In this document: positions 33,733-42,606 of the stretch, piece after piece
Position numbering within the stretch: the first letter of the stretch is position 1
How the letters are laid out: every line of letters starts with the position of its first letter
DNA from: Corynebacterium sp. HMSC27B11
GTDB taxonomy: Bacteria > Actinomycetota > Actinomycetes > Mycobacteriales > Mycobacteriaceae
DNA length: 42,606 bases
Assembly: GCF_001815985.1 (NCBI RefSeq)
Contig: NZ_KV823531.1
Location: 1 to 42,606, forward strand
Direction: 5' to 3'
Made by a program: the position numbers and the translations under genes
The notes under the pieces: generated by a model
Told to the model about the DNA's origin: nothing
Database searches by the model: none
What the model saw: only the letters and a program-made list of their open reading frames with translations

Positions 33733-35216
33733 TAGTTAATCGCCCCCAGGATCGGATCCACCGCGAAGTACACGACGAACAGGGCGGCCACGACGTACAG
33801 CAGCGGGTGGACCTTCTTCGCGCGGCCCGCGATCACGGACATCACCACGTAGGTCACGAAGCCCACGCCGATGCCGTTAGCGATGGAGTAGGTAAACGGC
33901 ATGACGACGATCGTCAGGAACGCCGGGAGCGCGATAGAGAAATCACCGAAGTCGATGTCCTTGATCTGCGACATCATCATCGCACCAACGATCACCAGCA
34001 CGGGTGCCGCGGCCTCGATCGGGACGATCTCGTACAGCGGGGTGAGGAACATCGCGGCGAGGAACAGCAGGCCGGTGACGACGTTCGCCAGGCCGGTGCG
34101 GGCGCCGTCGGCGATACCGGAGGCGGAGTCCACGAAGACGGTGTTGGAGGAGGCAGATGCCGCGCCACCGACGACCGCACCTGCGCCCTCGACGACCAGG
34201 GCGGTCTTCAGGTTCGGCAGGCGGTCCTCGTCATCCATGAGATTGGCCTGCTTGCCGAGCGCGGTCATGGTTCCCATGGCGTCAAAGAAGTTCGCGAGCA
34301 CCAGAGTGAACACCAGCAGAGAGGCCGCGAGCACGCCCACTCGAGAGAAAGCGCCGAGGAGGTCAACCGCACCCAGCAGGGAGAGGTCCGGCAGGCCGCC
34401 CACGGAGTCCGGCAGAGTTGGCACGGACAGGGACCAGCCCTTCGGGTTTGGCTCGCCGTTCTCGAAAGACGCACCCGACGGCGCTAGGGCCTCGATGACG
34501 ACCGCAATGATCGTGTTGATGACGATGCCGATGAACAGGCCACCGCGGACCTTGCGGACCACGAGCCCGCCACAGATCAGCAGACCGAGGACGAAGACGA
34601 GGGTGGGCCAGGTAGCGATCGAGCCGTTGATACCCAGGGCGACCGGGACGGTGGTGCCAGCAGCATCCGGGACACGTCGGACGAAGCCGGAGTCCACCAG
34701 GCCGATCATGGCGATGAACAGGCCAATACCCACGCCGATCGCGGCCTTCAGGCTGGCCGGGATCGAGTTGAATACTGCTTCGCGGAAGCCCGTGACGGCC
34801 AGGAGCACGATGATGATGCCGTCGATAACCACCAGGCCCATGGCCTCTGGCCAGGTCAGCCCCTCGGTAGCGACGAAGGTCACCGCGACCAGGGTATTAA
34901 TGCCCAGGCCCGCGGCGATACCGAAGGGGTACTTTGCGATCACACCAAAAGCAATGGTCATCACGCCGGCAGCGAAGGCCGTCACCGCAGCGACGCGGGA
35001 GGTGCCCAGGACGTCGCCGTTGACGTCCGCTCCCGTACCCAGGATCAGCGGGTTCAGGATGATGATGTAGGCCATCGCGAAGAACGTGACCACACCACCG
35101 CGGATCTCGTCGGGGATGGTGGAGCCACGCTCCGTGATGTGGAAGAAGCGATCCAACCCGCTACGGGCGGGCTGTTGCGATGGAGCCGAATCTGATGAGG
35201 CGGCGGAGGTGGACAT
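33732..35216 (-). CDS. NCS2/AzgA-type purine permease
   Basis: This inner-membrane transporter of about 494 residues belongs to the AzgA-like branch of the nucleobase:cation symporters, importing adenine, guanine or hypoxanthine. I start at ATG 35216. The N-terminus is a short Ser-rich tail, then LDRFFHITERGSTIPDEIRGGVVTFFAMAYIIILNPLIL (about 23-61), the hallmark opening. IAKYPFGIAAGLGINTLVAV and NFFDAMGTMTALGKQANLMD (about 305-324) are further signatures. SASSNTVFVDSASGIADGARTGLANVV supplies the substrate motif. About 13 helices are present. It overlaps the SpoU gene by one base. Confidence 0.92.
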   Translation of the reverse strand: MSTSAASSDSAPSQQPARSGLDRFFHITERGSTIPDEIRGGVVTFFAMAYIIILNPLILGTGADVNGDVLGTSRVAAVTAFAAGVMTIAFGVIAKYPFGIAAGLGINTLVAVTFVATEGLTWPEAMGLVVIDGIIIVLLAVTGFREAVFNSIPASLKAAIGVGIGLFIAMIGLVDSGFVRRVPDAAGTTVPVALGINGSIATWPTLVFVLGLLICGGLVVRKVRGGLFIGIVINTIIAVVIEALAPSGASFENGEPNPKGWSLSVPTLPDSVGGLPDLSLLGAVDLLGAFSRVGVLAASLLVFTLVLANFFDAMGTMTALGKQANLMDDEDRLPNLKTALVVEGAGAVVGGAASASSNTVFVDSASGIADGARTGLANVVTGLLFLAAMFLTPLYEIVPIEAAAPVLVIVGAMMMSQIKDIDFGDFSIALPAFLTIVVMPFTYSIANGIGVGFVTYVVMSVIAGRAKKVHPLLYVVAALFVVYFAVDPILGAIN

Positions 35217-35411
35217 GGACGCGCAAAATCCCTTCGGACGCAGTGTTATTTCGCCTAAGAGATTCTCACTTCGGCCCAAGATTCTGCAACTAACACCCTC
35301 ATTGACACACAGGTGACCGGGGCTGCGGTCAGAGCTTGCGCGGAACCCTACCTACGGGTGGCCGGGGATACTGCAACAACCGCGCCAGACGTTGCGCCGA
35401 CCGTAGTGCCT

Positions 35412-36164
35412 TTAGATTCCGTCGTCGAAGGCGCCGTACTCGCGGCCACCGGTGGAGTCGAACTCCTCCTTCGTCTCCGAATGCGCGCCGCAACCGTAGG
35501 TCGCGTGCACCACGCGCCCATCGGCGGAATACTCGTTGGTGCACATGCCGAACTGAGTATCGGGGTTATTAATCGGTAGGTAGAAAGCGCAGGTCTTGCA
35601 GCTCATCGCTGCCTTCTCCGCGAACTCGGAGTTCGGCCCGAAGTTGCCCTTACGCCACCGCTGCAGGGTCTCGGCCAGGCCCTTCGCACTCAGCGCCTGC
35701 GGTGCCTTCTGGTTGCGCGGAAAGTTCTCCAGCTCAGCGCGCCGGTCCTTCGCCAGCTCGTCCCAGGACGCTAAGCGCTCGTCGTCTTCCCGGGGCGGAA
35801 GCGTATCGCCGGGGCCCAGGTCCCCCGGGCGCACGCGGTCCTCGTAGGGAACCCACTCGGGTGCGAGTTCGGCCTTCGCCCCTGCCTGGAGGGCGACCTC
35901 GTTGACGGTGATCTCCTGGCTGCCCGGCACCGCGGCGAGCACCGCGATCCATTCCCAGTCCTTATATCCGGGAGTGAGGCTCGCGAAGCGGTGGATGGCC
36001 ACGTGCCCGGAGTCCTGCCCCTGGCGCGGCGGAACCTTCACTCCGAGGTGCTCGCCCACCTCCCCCTCGGCCGCCTCGGTGATTACCTCCCGGGCGATCT
36101 CACGGGCCTCGGCGCTGAAGAGCAGCTGGTCGCGCTGTTTCTTGTGCTTAGTCATCTCCCCCAT
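35412..36164 (-). CDS. DUF3027 protein with a four-cysteine C-terminal motif
   Basis: This conserved actinobacterial protein has about 250 residues. I use the ATG at 36164 (CAGGG four bases upstream); the ATG at 36155 is close behind, and the open frame to 36491 is antisense to the next gene. It has an amphipathic N-terminal helix, then HRFASLTPGYKDWEWIAVLAAVPGSQEITVNEVAL and EWVPYEDRVRPGDLGPGDTLPP. The C-terminal SCKTCAFYLPI... CTNEYSADGRVVHATYGCGAHSE has four cysteines spaced like a metal site. No function is known for DUF3027. It is divergent from the glutaminyl cyclase gene and keeps company with the DUF2771 and CspB genes, as in other corynebacteria. Confidence 0.85.
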   Translation of the reverse strand: MGEMTKHKKQRDQLLFSAEAREIAREVITEAAEGEVGEHLGVKVPPRQGQDSGHVAIHRFASLTPGYKDWEWIAVLAAVPGSQEITVNEVALQAGAKAELAPEWVPYEDRVRPGDLGPGDTLPPREDDERLASWDELAKDRRAELENFPRNQKAPQALSAKGLAETLQRWRKGNFGPNSEFAEKAAMSCKTCAFYLPINNPDTQFGMCTNEYSADGRVVHATYGCGAHSETKEEFDSTGGREYGAFDDGI

Positions 36165-36209
36165 TATGCCCTGCACGTCACCAAGCGGGGCACAGCCGAG
36201 CGCCTGGGG

Positions 36210-36215
36210 CACAAT
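36210..36215 (+). promoter_or_regulatory. Weak -10 element for glutaminyl cyclase
   Basis: CACAAT ends seven bases before the ATG at 36223. It is a poorer match than the other boxes, but the spacing is identical and supports that start. Confidence 0.3.
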
Positions 36216-36222
36216 GGAGGCC

Positions 36223-37086
36223 ATGACCATTGCAGCTTTTGCCCGTTCTGCGCGCCGGCCTGCCCGGCTGACGATCGGTGCGGTACTCGCCGCTGGCCTG
36301 CTGACCGGCTGCGGTTCCGCGGGCGACGAGGACGCGCAGGTCGCCGGGCCCGCCACGGCTGCGGAAGATGCCCGGCAGCCGGAGCAGCTCAAGGCCACCG
36401 TGATCGCCGAGCACCCGTGGGACGCCACCAGCTTCACCCAGGGCGTGGAAGTCGTGGACGAGGGGACACTCCTGGTGGGTACGGGCCGCAACGGCGAATC
36501 CCGGATCTACCACAGCACCATCGACGGCGAGCAGTCCAATAGCCACGACCTCGACCGCCGCTACTTCGGCGAAGGAGTCACCCGCCACGTCGATAAGGAC
36601 GGCCACGCCACCGTCTGGCAACTGACATGGAAGGAAAACACCGCATTCCGGCGGGACGCCGACACCCTCGAGGAAGTGGACCAGGCCCACTACGACGGTG
36701 AGGGCTGGGGAATCTGCTCCACCGGAGAGCAGCTGGTGATGAGTGACGGATCCGGCACGCTGACCTTCCGCGATCCGGAGAGCTTCGCCGCCACGGGCAG
36801 CGTGAACGTCACGCACGGTGGGGAACCCACCACCATGCTCAACGAGCTCGACTGCCGGAACAACGAGGTCTGGGCCAACGTCTGGCAGAGCAATGAGATC
36901 TACCGCATCGATCCGACGACTGGGGAGGTCACCGGGGTCGTGGATATGACGGGGCTGGTTCCCACCCCTCGGCAGGCCGGGGTCGACGTCCTCAACGGCA
37001 TCGCCCACGTACCTGGAACCGACCGGTTCTACCTGACCGGGAAGCTGTGGGACACGATGTATGAGGTCACCTTCGACCCTGCGTAG
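36223..37086 (+). CDS. Glutaminyl-peptide cyclotransferase lipoprotein
   Basis: This 287-residue protein is exported and lipidated: a basic start with SARRPARLT, a hydrophobic core and lipobox L-L-T-G-C with Cys30. The rest is a five-bladed propeller of the glutaminyl cyclase type (SFTQGVEVVDEGTLLVGTGRNGESRIY, EGWGICSTGEQLVMSDGSGTLTFRDP, LNELDCRNNEVWANVWQSNEIYRIDPTTGEV, VLNGIAHVPGTDRFYLTGKLWDTMYEV). The enzyme turns N-terminal Gln into pyroglutamate on exported proteins. Two cysteines (about 167 and 210) remain in the domain. ATG 36214 is an alternative start; ATG 36223 fits a leaderless promoter. It is divergent from the DUF3027 gene. Confidence 0.88.
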   Translation: MTIAAFARSARRPARLTIGAVLAAGLLTGCGSAGDEDAQVAGPATAAEDARQPEQLKATVIAEHPWDATSFTQGVEVVDEGTLLVGTGRNGESRIYHSTIDGEQSNSHDLDRRYFGEGVTRHVDKDGHATVWQLTWKENTAFRRDADTLEEVDQAHYDGEGWGICSTGEQLVMSDGSGTLTFRDPESFAATGSVNVTHGGEPTTMLNELDCRNNEVWANVWQSNEIYRIDPTTGEVTGVVDMTGLVPTPRQAGVDVLNGIAHVPGTDRFYLTGKLWDTMYEVTFDPA

Positions 37087-37092
37087 GGGCTA

Positions 37093-37109
37093 CGGGGTCG
37101 CCGACCCCG
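37093..37109 (+). terminator. Short hairpin after glutaminyl cyclase
   Basis: CGGGGTC-GCC-GACCCCG lies seven bases after the stop. It is followed by a C-rich stretch with a run of ten C at 37117-37126 and no T run. Confidence 0.45.
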
Positions 37110-37195
37110 CACCCCTCCCCCCCCCCTATTGCGCCCTGCGGGGGGTGCGTTGGGCGATGGCGGGCGCTGCGACTTTGCGTCAGGCTAAGTTCGCC

Positions 37196-37201
37196 TAGCA
37201 T
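37196..37201 (+). promoter_or_regulatory. -10 element for leaderless DUF2771 transcript
   Basis: TAGCAT ends eight bases before the GTG at 37210, with no ribosome site. Confidence 0.45.
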
Positions 37202-37209
37202 GAATAGCC

Positions 37210-37860
37210 GTGAACGCTTCTAACTCTCAACCGCGCCCCGAGGACACCGAGCAGTTCCTCAAGCGTGCCAACGCGAGCACGCCGACCCCGGCGGAAGGCG
37301 CACCGCAGCGCTCCCGCCCCAGCGCGAAACAACGCCGTAAGGCCGAACAGCGCAAGCAACTGATCACCATGCTGAGCATTCTCGCCCTCGTCGTGGTGAT
37401 CGTCGGCGCCGTGCTGGGGGTGAACTGGTGGCAGAACAACCGCGAGGGCACACTTCCGGAAGACCAGCGCGTCGTCGCCGTCGTCGGGGATGAAGAGGTA
37501 GAAATCCCACCGTATTCGGCCTGCGAGATCGACGACCCCGACTGCGAGCCAGGAAAGCCTTTCGAGCTGGACTTCAAGGGCCACGAAGAGGTCACCCTGC
37601 GCATCCCGGAGGACGTCTACGACCACGACTGGGCAATGCTCAGCATCTTCGATGATCCGGGCGCGAACGACGAGCAGTACCACAAGGCCAACGAGACCAC
37701 CGAGACCACGGTGCGCCTGAAGTCGGAGAAGAAGAAGTCCGACGGATCCAACCCCGAGCTCACCGTGGTGGAAATCCACTCCCTGCTCGTCGGTCGCGAC
37801 GCTGAAGGCGAGGAGACCCCCGTGGCCACGGTATGGGCCATCTCCCCGGCCGGAAAATAA
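37210..37860 (+). CDS. DUF2771 membrane-anchored protein
   Basis: This 216-residue protein starts at GTG 37210. Residues 1-48 are cytoplasmic, polar and very basic toward the membrane (SAKQRRKAEQRKQ). One hydrophobic segment follows (about 50-73, MLSILALVVVIVGAVLGVNWW), then an extracytoplasmic domain of about 140 residues. That domain holds two cysteines (about residues 104 and 110 in SACEIDDPDCEPG) and beta-prone segments (VVEIHSLLVGRDA). This matches the actinobacterial DUF2771 layout; the function is unknown. It converges on the cspB gene with a shared hairpin between them. Confidence 0.82.
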   Translation: MNASNSQPRPEDTEQFLKRANASTPTPAEGAPQRSRPSAKQRRKAEQRKQLITMLSILALVVVIVGAVLGVNWWQNNREGTLPEDQRVVAVVGDEEVEIPPYSACEIDDPDCEPGKPFELDFKGHEEVTLRIPEDVYDHDWAMLSIFDDPGANDEQYHKANETTETTVRLKSEKKKSDGSNPELTVVEIHSLLVGRDAEGEETPVATVWAISPAGK

Positions 37861-37879
37861 CAGCCAGAGCAAAAGGAAC

Positions 37880-37898
37880 GCCCCGGCATTGCCGGGGC
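37880..37898 (-). terminator. Terminator between DUF2771 gene and cspB
   Basis: GCCCCGGC-ATT-GCCGGGGC is a perfect eight-base stem. Read on the minus strand it is followed by GTTCCTTTT, so it mainly ends cspB. Confidence 0.8.
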
Positions 37899-37927
37899 GC
37901 AAGGGTGTTATTAGGGGCTAACGGGGG

Positions 37928-38311
37928 TTAGGAATCGAGCTCGCGCGCGATAGTGCGAAGAATCTCTACGATCTGGCGAGAGTCACGGCGATCCGGTCGG
38001 CGCCCCGCCTGCAGGACCGGAACAACCTCGGAGTCCAACAGGTTGATGGTGTCCTGCACCATGCCAGCCAGCTGCTCTGGCTTAAAGCGGTGCTGGGCGC
38101 GGCGGGGACCGGCGTCCAGAATGGTCAAGCTGAGCGCCTGTGGTCCGCGACGGGCAGCCACAAACTCATATTCCACGCGCTGACCTGGGACGAGTTCCGT
38201 GACCCCCTCGGGCAGAACCTGGCGGCCGACGTAGACGTCCTCCTCACCAGGATTGGATACAAAGCCGAAGCCCTTGTCGGCGTCGAACCAACGAACTTTA
38301 CCGACTGGCAT
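37928..38311 (-). CDS. cspB: Cold-shock domain protein with C-terminal extension (CspB type)
   Basis: The first 65 of 127 residues form a cold-shock nucleic-acid-binding domain. GKVRWFDADKGFGFVSN contains the RNP1 motif KGFGFV. In the RNP2 position the usual V-F-V-H reads V-Y-V-G, as is common in the long actinobacterial CspB group. The remaining 60 residues (RFKPEQLAGMVQDTINLLDSEVVPVLQAG... VEILRTIARELDS) are helical and found only in this long type, possibly for dimerisation. It acts in the cytoplasm as an RNA chaperone or regulator. The ATG has an AGGTGAGG site a few bases upstream. Neighbours (DUF2771, DUF3027) are conserved. Confidence 0.9.
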   Translation of the reverse strand: MPVGKVRWFDADKGFGFVSNPGEEDVYVGRQVLPEGVTELVPGQRVEYEFVAARRGPQALSLTILDAGPRRAQHRFKPEQLAGMVQDTINLLDSEVVPVLQAGRRPDRRDSRQIVEILRTIARELDS

Positions 38312-39496
<1,185 letters not shown>

Positions 39497-39522
39497 GCTC
39501 AACGCTTCAGTCCGAACAGCAC

Positions 39523-39568
39523 ACAGCCCCGGCTAGCGAGGAAAACTCGCCGACCGGGGCTGTTGTAA
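39523..39568 (+). terminator. Terminator of rpf
   Basis: A two-part stem forms: ACAGCCCCGG/CCGGGGCTGT outside and GCGAG/CTCGC inside, with loop GAAAA. It is followed by TGTAATT. Confidence 0.8.
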
Positions 39569-39630
39569 TTGCTAGCCGCTCCTGCCCGTGGCAGCTATCG
39601 CTTAACGCTGGCGGTTAGAAACGCGAAATC

Positions 39631-39658
39631 CGCCGTGGGGAGCTTGAACCCCACGGCG
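39631..39658 (-). terminator. Terminator of the 63-residue gene
   Basis: CGCCGTGGGG/CCCCACGGCG with an eight-base loop lies just after the minus-strand stop at 39670 and is followed on that strand by a T-rich stretch. Confidence 0.7.
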
Positions 39659-39669
39659 TGAAAACGCTA

Positions 39670-39861
39670 TTAGCGGTTGATCACCGTGTCTGGGTGGACG
39701 TACGGGAGAGTGGAGGAGTCCACCGGCCACTCGATCTCGCCGTAAGGGGAAAGAGCGCCTGCCGAGAACGCCACCAGCTCGGTGACAGCGTGCTGACCCT
39801 CTGGAATATCAGTCGGCCACGCCGGGTCTACATAGCCTTTTTTCTTTTCAACGTTCGCCAT
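39670..39861 (-). CDS. Small conserved-looking protein of unknown function
   Basis: This 63-residue protein starts with MANVEKKKGYVDPAWP and continues with EGQHAVTELVAFSAGALSPYGEIEWPVDSSTLPYVHPDTVINR. It has no signal peptide, membrane helix or cysteine. The many Pro, Tyr and Trp residues and the well-formed terminator right after the stop argue for a real gene rather than chance. It is divergent from the helicase-associated gene, with about 135 bases between. In M. tuberculosis a small gene (Rv0863) occupies a similar place next to the XPB pair; I have not been able to compare the sequences. Confidence 0.65.
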   Translation of the reverse strand: MANVEKKKGYVDPAWPTDIPEGQHAVTELVAFSAGALSPYGEIEWPVDSSTLPYVHPDTVINR

Positions 39862-39983
39862 AGTTTGAGTTTCTCACATCACACCGAAAATCGCACCATA
39901 GGAGGCGAAAAACAGCTGACCGGTCCACCCGTTTGGGAAAGCCCGCGCTTCGCTGCCGACGGACGCAGGCGGGGCCAGTCCAT

Positions 39984-39989
39984 TAGAAT
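39984..39989 (+). promoter_or_regulatory. -10 element for leaderless helicase-associated gene
   Basis: TAGAAT ends nine bases before the ATG at 39999. No ribosome site is seen, which favours the ATG over the TTG six bases earlier. Confidence 0.45.
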
Positions 39990-39998
39990 GGTTTGCCT

Positions 39999-42425
39999 AT
40001 GACTGCCCCCGACTCTCCCCGTGACGATGCATCGAACCCTCCCCTCAGCTATCCCGCATGGCTGCTGGGGCAGGATTACGCGTCGCTAGCCGGGCTCCTG
40101 GGCAGGCTCCACAGCCGCGGGGCGATTGACCTGCTCGCCCCCACTCCCCTCTCCGAGCTTGGATCCACCGCCCGCGGGGCGTCCTATTACGCAGGTTCCG
40201 ACACGCTGGCTGGTGCGGCGGGCGCGTTGGACGAGACGCTGCTCGACAGCGCCAGCATTCGCTTCCTCTCCGCCATCGAGCTGCTGGTACTGCACGCCGG
40301 CTTCGAACTAGACGCAACTCACGACTGGGTCAGCGCCAGCGACATCATTGCGACCGCCACAGAACTACTGGACATCGCTGGAACGCCGGCCGAGCGCCGC
40401 CCCAGCCAGGCGGATCTGCTGGCAGCCATGCGCTCCTGCGCGTCATGGGGCCTGGTCTACGGCCCCCAGTGGTCGCTATCCCCCGACTCAGGCCAACCGT
40501 CCAGCTCCGATGCCCTGGACGAGCTTCTACTCAAACTGCCCGGCCCCCTCACAACCATGTTTCACCCCTCGGTCCGGGAACTGTGGCGGCTTGCTGACTG
40601 CAACCGCTGCCCCATCCCCACGGCGGAGCTACCCGACACGGTGGAGGCCCTCCCCGACCGCCAGCGCCGATTGCTCAGCACCCTCAACAACGCGGGCGGG
40701 GTGGGCCATTCCGAATCCCTGCGGCCGGGCGCAGACCCCGACCAGCCACTGCCCACCTTGGTGCGCACCGGGATCTTGGACCAAATCGATGAGAACACCG
40801 CCCGGTTAAGCGGCCGAGTCGCCCAGTACCTACGGGGCACCCTGATCGCCGAACCCGGCGGAGACTTCCGCCCGGCGCGCCCTATCAACCGTTCGACCGG
40901 CGAGGCCGGCCCCCATGTCCCGGCAGCTGTCGAGGATTCGGCGTCCGAGCCTTCGACCACCGACCCGAATAGTCAGGCCTCGGCCACGGCGGTCGCGAAT
41001 GTCATCCAGACGATTCAGGACTTAACCGAACTACTGGAGGAACTGGGGTCCGAGCCCATTCAGCCGCTGATGTCCGGCGGCATTGGGGTCCGTGAAATGA
41101 ACCGCATCGCTCGCCGCTGGGGCACCGACTCCGATGAGGTGGCCCGCCGCCTCACGCTGGCTTACGAGGCAGGCCTGGTGGACCTTGGTTTTGCACACCC
41201 ACCCGCCGGAGACGGCCCAGTCTGGGCTCCGACCGAGCCAGCCATGGACTTCCTTGAAGCCTCCCTGGCTACCCAGTGGGCGATGCTGCTGCTCGGTTGG
41301 CACGCTAGCCCCTACGCCCCCTGGCATGCTGAGGCGCTGGATGTCCGCGCCTTCCAGGAGGAGTTGCTGGACCCGAATGCGGCTCACCTCCGCCAGTTGT
41401 TTCCCTTCCTTTTTAGGACGCCAACGGGCGCGACGACAACCACCGCGCAACTCGCTGATCAGCTGTGGCGTGTGCAGCCTTTCCAGGCCTGGGGCACGAC
41501 CGCGGAGGGGCTGGAGGCGATCGTCGCGGAGTCGGTGGACCTGGGGCTCACCGCGTTGGGAGAACCCACGGCAGCGCTGTCGGCTTTGAAGCTAGCCCGC
41601 GAGGCCGCTGAGGCTCGTGCCGCCCGATCCGCAGCCGCGGCTGCCCACGCCCCAGATGACGTCAGCGCGGCGGAGGATGACAACGATGACGACGACCCCG
41701 TCCCTGCGCTGGCAGCAAGCCTGGACGAGCTGCTGCCTTCCCCTGTCAAGTACCTCATCATCCAGGGCGATCACACCGTCATGGCCCCGGGCCTGCTGGC
41801 TCCGGCAGACGCGGCGATGCTGCGAGCCATGGCAGTGCAGGAATCCTCCGGCATCGCCTCGGTCTGGCGGATCACGAAGGCGAGCCTGCAGTCCGCGTTC
41901 CGTACCGGGCATCGCAGCGAGGAGGTCTCAGAGTTCCTCTCAACCATGACCCCGGGCGGGCTGCCGGCGGTGCCGCAGTCCATCCGGTACCTCATCGAGG
42001 ATGCCGAGCGAGGCCTTGAGCTCTCGGGCAGCACCCCGGAGGATGCCTCGGCCAGCGGCCGCAGCTCCGTGCCGCACCGCCTGCAAGGAAGGTCAGGCCG
42101 GCATTCCGACTCGCAGCTGCGGGAGGCCATCGCAGCCGAGATCGAAAGCTACCGACGGGCCGCGAGCGTCGAGAGCGAGGCCCACGAGGGCGACGAAGTC
42201 ACGCTGACCGAGCCCCGCGCCGCGCTGTCCGCGCTGCGTCAGGCCTATGCCGCGGGCCACCAGGTGCGCCTGAGCTACGCAGAGGCGGATGGTTCTACGG
42301 TGAGCGCGTGGATCTCGGTGGTGATGGTCACTGCCTCGCAGATCACCGCAGTGACCGAGCCGGATGGCGAGACCTTCACGGTGCACCCGCACCGAGTGGT
42401 CGCAGTCTCCGTCCCTTCGCGCTAG
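39999..42425 (+). CDS. Helicase-associated protein, XPB partner (Rv0862c-like)
   Basis: This 808-residue cytoplasmic protein has no helicase motor of its own. It starts with an actinobacterial helix-rich region (SYPAWLLGQDYASLAGLLGRLHSRGAIDLLA). In the middle it shows winged-helix-like repeats and a predicted domain IQPLMSGGIGVREMNRIARRWGTDSDEVARRLTLAYEAGLVDL (about 352-394). The conserved C-terminal domain LPSPVKYLIIQGDHTVMAPGLLAPADAAMLRAMA (about 578-611) is the helicase_C_3 family. An acidic patch EDDNDDDD precedes it, and a WYL-like segment (RQAYAAGHQVRLSYAEADGSTVSAWISVV) ends the protein. The XPB helicase gene begins 124 bases downstream, as in mycobacteria (Rv0862c/Rv0861c), so the two probably form a DNA repair complex. 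Confidence 0.85.
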   Translation: MTAPDSPRDDASNPPLSYPAWLLGQDYASLAGLLGRLHSRGAIDLLAPTPLSELGSTARGASYYAGSDTLAGAAGALDETLLDSASIRFLSAIELLVLHAGFELDATHDWVSASDIIATATELLDIAGTPAERRPSQADLLAAMRSCASWGLVYGPQWSLSPDSGQPSSSDALDELLLKLPGPLTTMFHPSVRELWRLADCNRCPIPTAELPDTVEALPDRQRRLLSTLNNAGGVGHSESLRPGADPDQPLPTLVRTGILDQIDENTARLSGRVAQYLRGTLIAEPGGDFRPARPINRSTGEAGPHVPAAVEDSASEPSTTDPNSQASATAVANVIQTIQDLTELLEELGSEPIQPLMSGGIGVREMNRIARRWGTDSDEVARRLTLAYEAGLVDLGFAHPPAGDGPVWAPTEPAMDFLEASLATQWAMLLLGWHASPYAPWHAEALDVRAFQEELLDPNAAHLRQLFPFLFRTPTGATTTTAQLADQLWRVQPFQAWGTTAEGLEAIVAESVDLGLTALGEPTAALSALKLAREAAEARAARSAAAAAHAPDDVSAAEDDNDDDDPVPALAASLDELLPSPVKYLIIQGDHTVMAPGLLAPADAAMLRAMAVQESSGIASVWRITKASLQSAFRTGHRSEEVSEFLSTMTPGGLPAVPQSIRYLIEDAERGLELSGSTPEDASASGRSSVPHRLQGRSGRHSDSQLREAIAAEIESYRRAASVESEAHEGDEVTLTEPRAALSALRQAYAAGHQVRLSYAEADGSTVSAWISVVMVTASQITAVTEPDGETFTVHPHRVVAVSVPSR

Positions 42426-42549
42426 CCTGAAGTTTTGACGCTTTTCGGGTCGGCTCAAGCAGCAGACCCGGAATACAAGTGTTTCTGCCCCGGCGCGACC
42501 GTTTTCCGCACCGCCGGGTCACACGTCTTCCAAGGAAAGGACAACGGCT

Positions 42550-42606
42550 TTGCCCATCGGCGACGGCCCCTTGATCGTGCAGTCGGATAAGACCGTGCTG
42601 CTGGAA
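42550..42606 (+). CDS. XPB/Ssl2-type DNA helicase, first 19 codons only
   Basis: The reading frame MPIGDGPLIVQSDKTVLLE starts at TTG 42550, eight bases after an AAGGAAAGGA ribosome site, and runs off the end of the window. GPLIVQSDKTVLLEV is the very conserved N-terminus of actinobacterial XPB helicases (Rv0861c type). The helicase domains are outside the window, so completeness cannot be judged. The gene follows its partner on the same strand. Confidence 0.85.
   Translation, partial: MPIGDGPLIVQSDKTVLLE

Noticed and set aside
35902..36222. N-terminal extension of glutaminyl cyclase by about 107 codons
   Set aside because: That part is antisense to the DUF3027 gene, and only the start at 36223 (or 36214) gives a lipoprotein signal peptide.

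Overview
The window is high-GC actinobacterial DNA and almost certainly comes from a Corynebacterium. The evidence is the gltA-fkpA-serC block, an mctBC acetate/pyruvate uptake pair, SepH, an Rpf, Lhr beside Nei2, an XPB-type helicase preceded by its helicase-associated partner, three DtxR-type iron boxes and a perfect GlxR/CRP-type operator. The species cannot be fixed from the sequence alone. About 33 protein genes, one tRNA and several good terminators are supported. I see no transposase, integrase, phage gene, CRISPR array or rRNA.

Layout. 0.1-1.7 kb (minus): two translationally coupled secreted proteins of unknown function; the larger has an aerolysin-like sequence pattern. 2.0-8.2 kb (minus): the DNA repair pair lhr and nei2. 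8.2-10.6 kb (plus): cysQ-like phosphatase, then thyA and folA overlapping by one base. 10.8-12.9 kb: GlxR-controlled mctBC. 13.0-14.1 kb: tRNA-Arg(CCU) and an iron-boxed siderophore-interacting flavoprotein. 14.1-19.4 kb: a gene remnant, a membrane protein, a lipoprotein, a luciferase-like monooxygenase with its partner FMN reductase, a methyltransferase and an aldo/keto reductase. 19.5-21.6 kb: a Nat-type ABC exporter. 21.7-27.0 kb: an iron-siderophore locus (a second SIP, then a four-gene FecCD-type importer), bounded on both sides by copies of the same GC-rich palindrome and ending next to a duplicated fkpA tail. 27.1-30.4 kb: fkpA, gltA, serC. 30.6-35.2 kb: sepH, a conserved unknown, a SpoU methyltransferase and an NCS2 permease. 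35.4-38.3 kb: DUF3027 protein, glutaminyl cyclase lipoprotein, DUF2771 protein, CspB-type cold-shock protein. 38.7-42.6 kb: rpf, a 63-residue unknown, the helicase-associated protein, and the first codons of the XPB helicase, cut by the window edge.

How the parts work together. The two SIP reductases and the importer should form one DtxR-controlled iron uptake and release system. thyA/folA form the dTMP cycle. mctBC and gltA feed and run the TCA cycle under carbon control. lhr/nei2 and the XPB pair belong to DNA repair. SepH and Rpf link to division and growth resumption.

The least explained items are the secreted pair at the left edge, the three-tier hairpin at 21663-21766 that flanks the iron locus together with a simpler copy at 26989-27031, the synonymous duplicate of the fkpA C-terminus, and the very regular leaderless promoter design (TANNNT six to nine bases before the start codon) seen at about nine genes.
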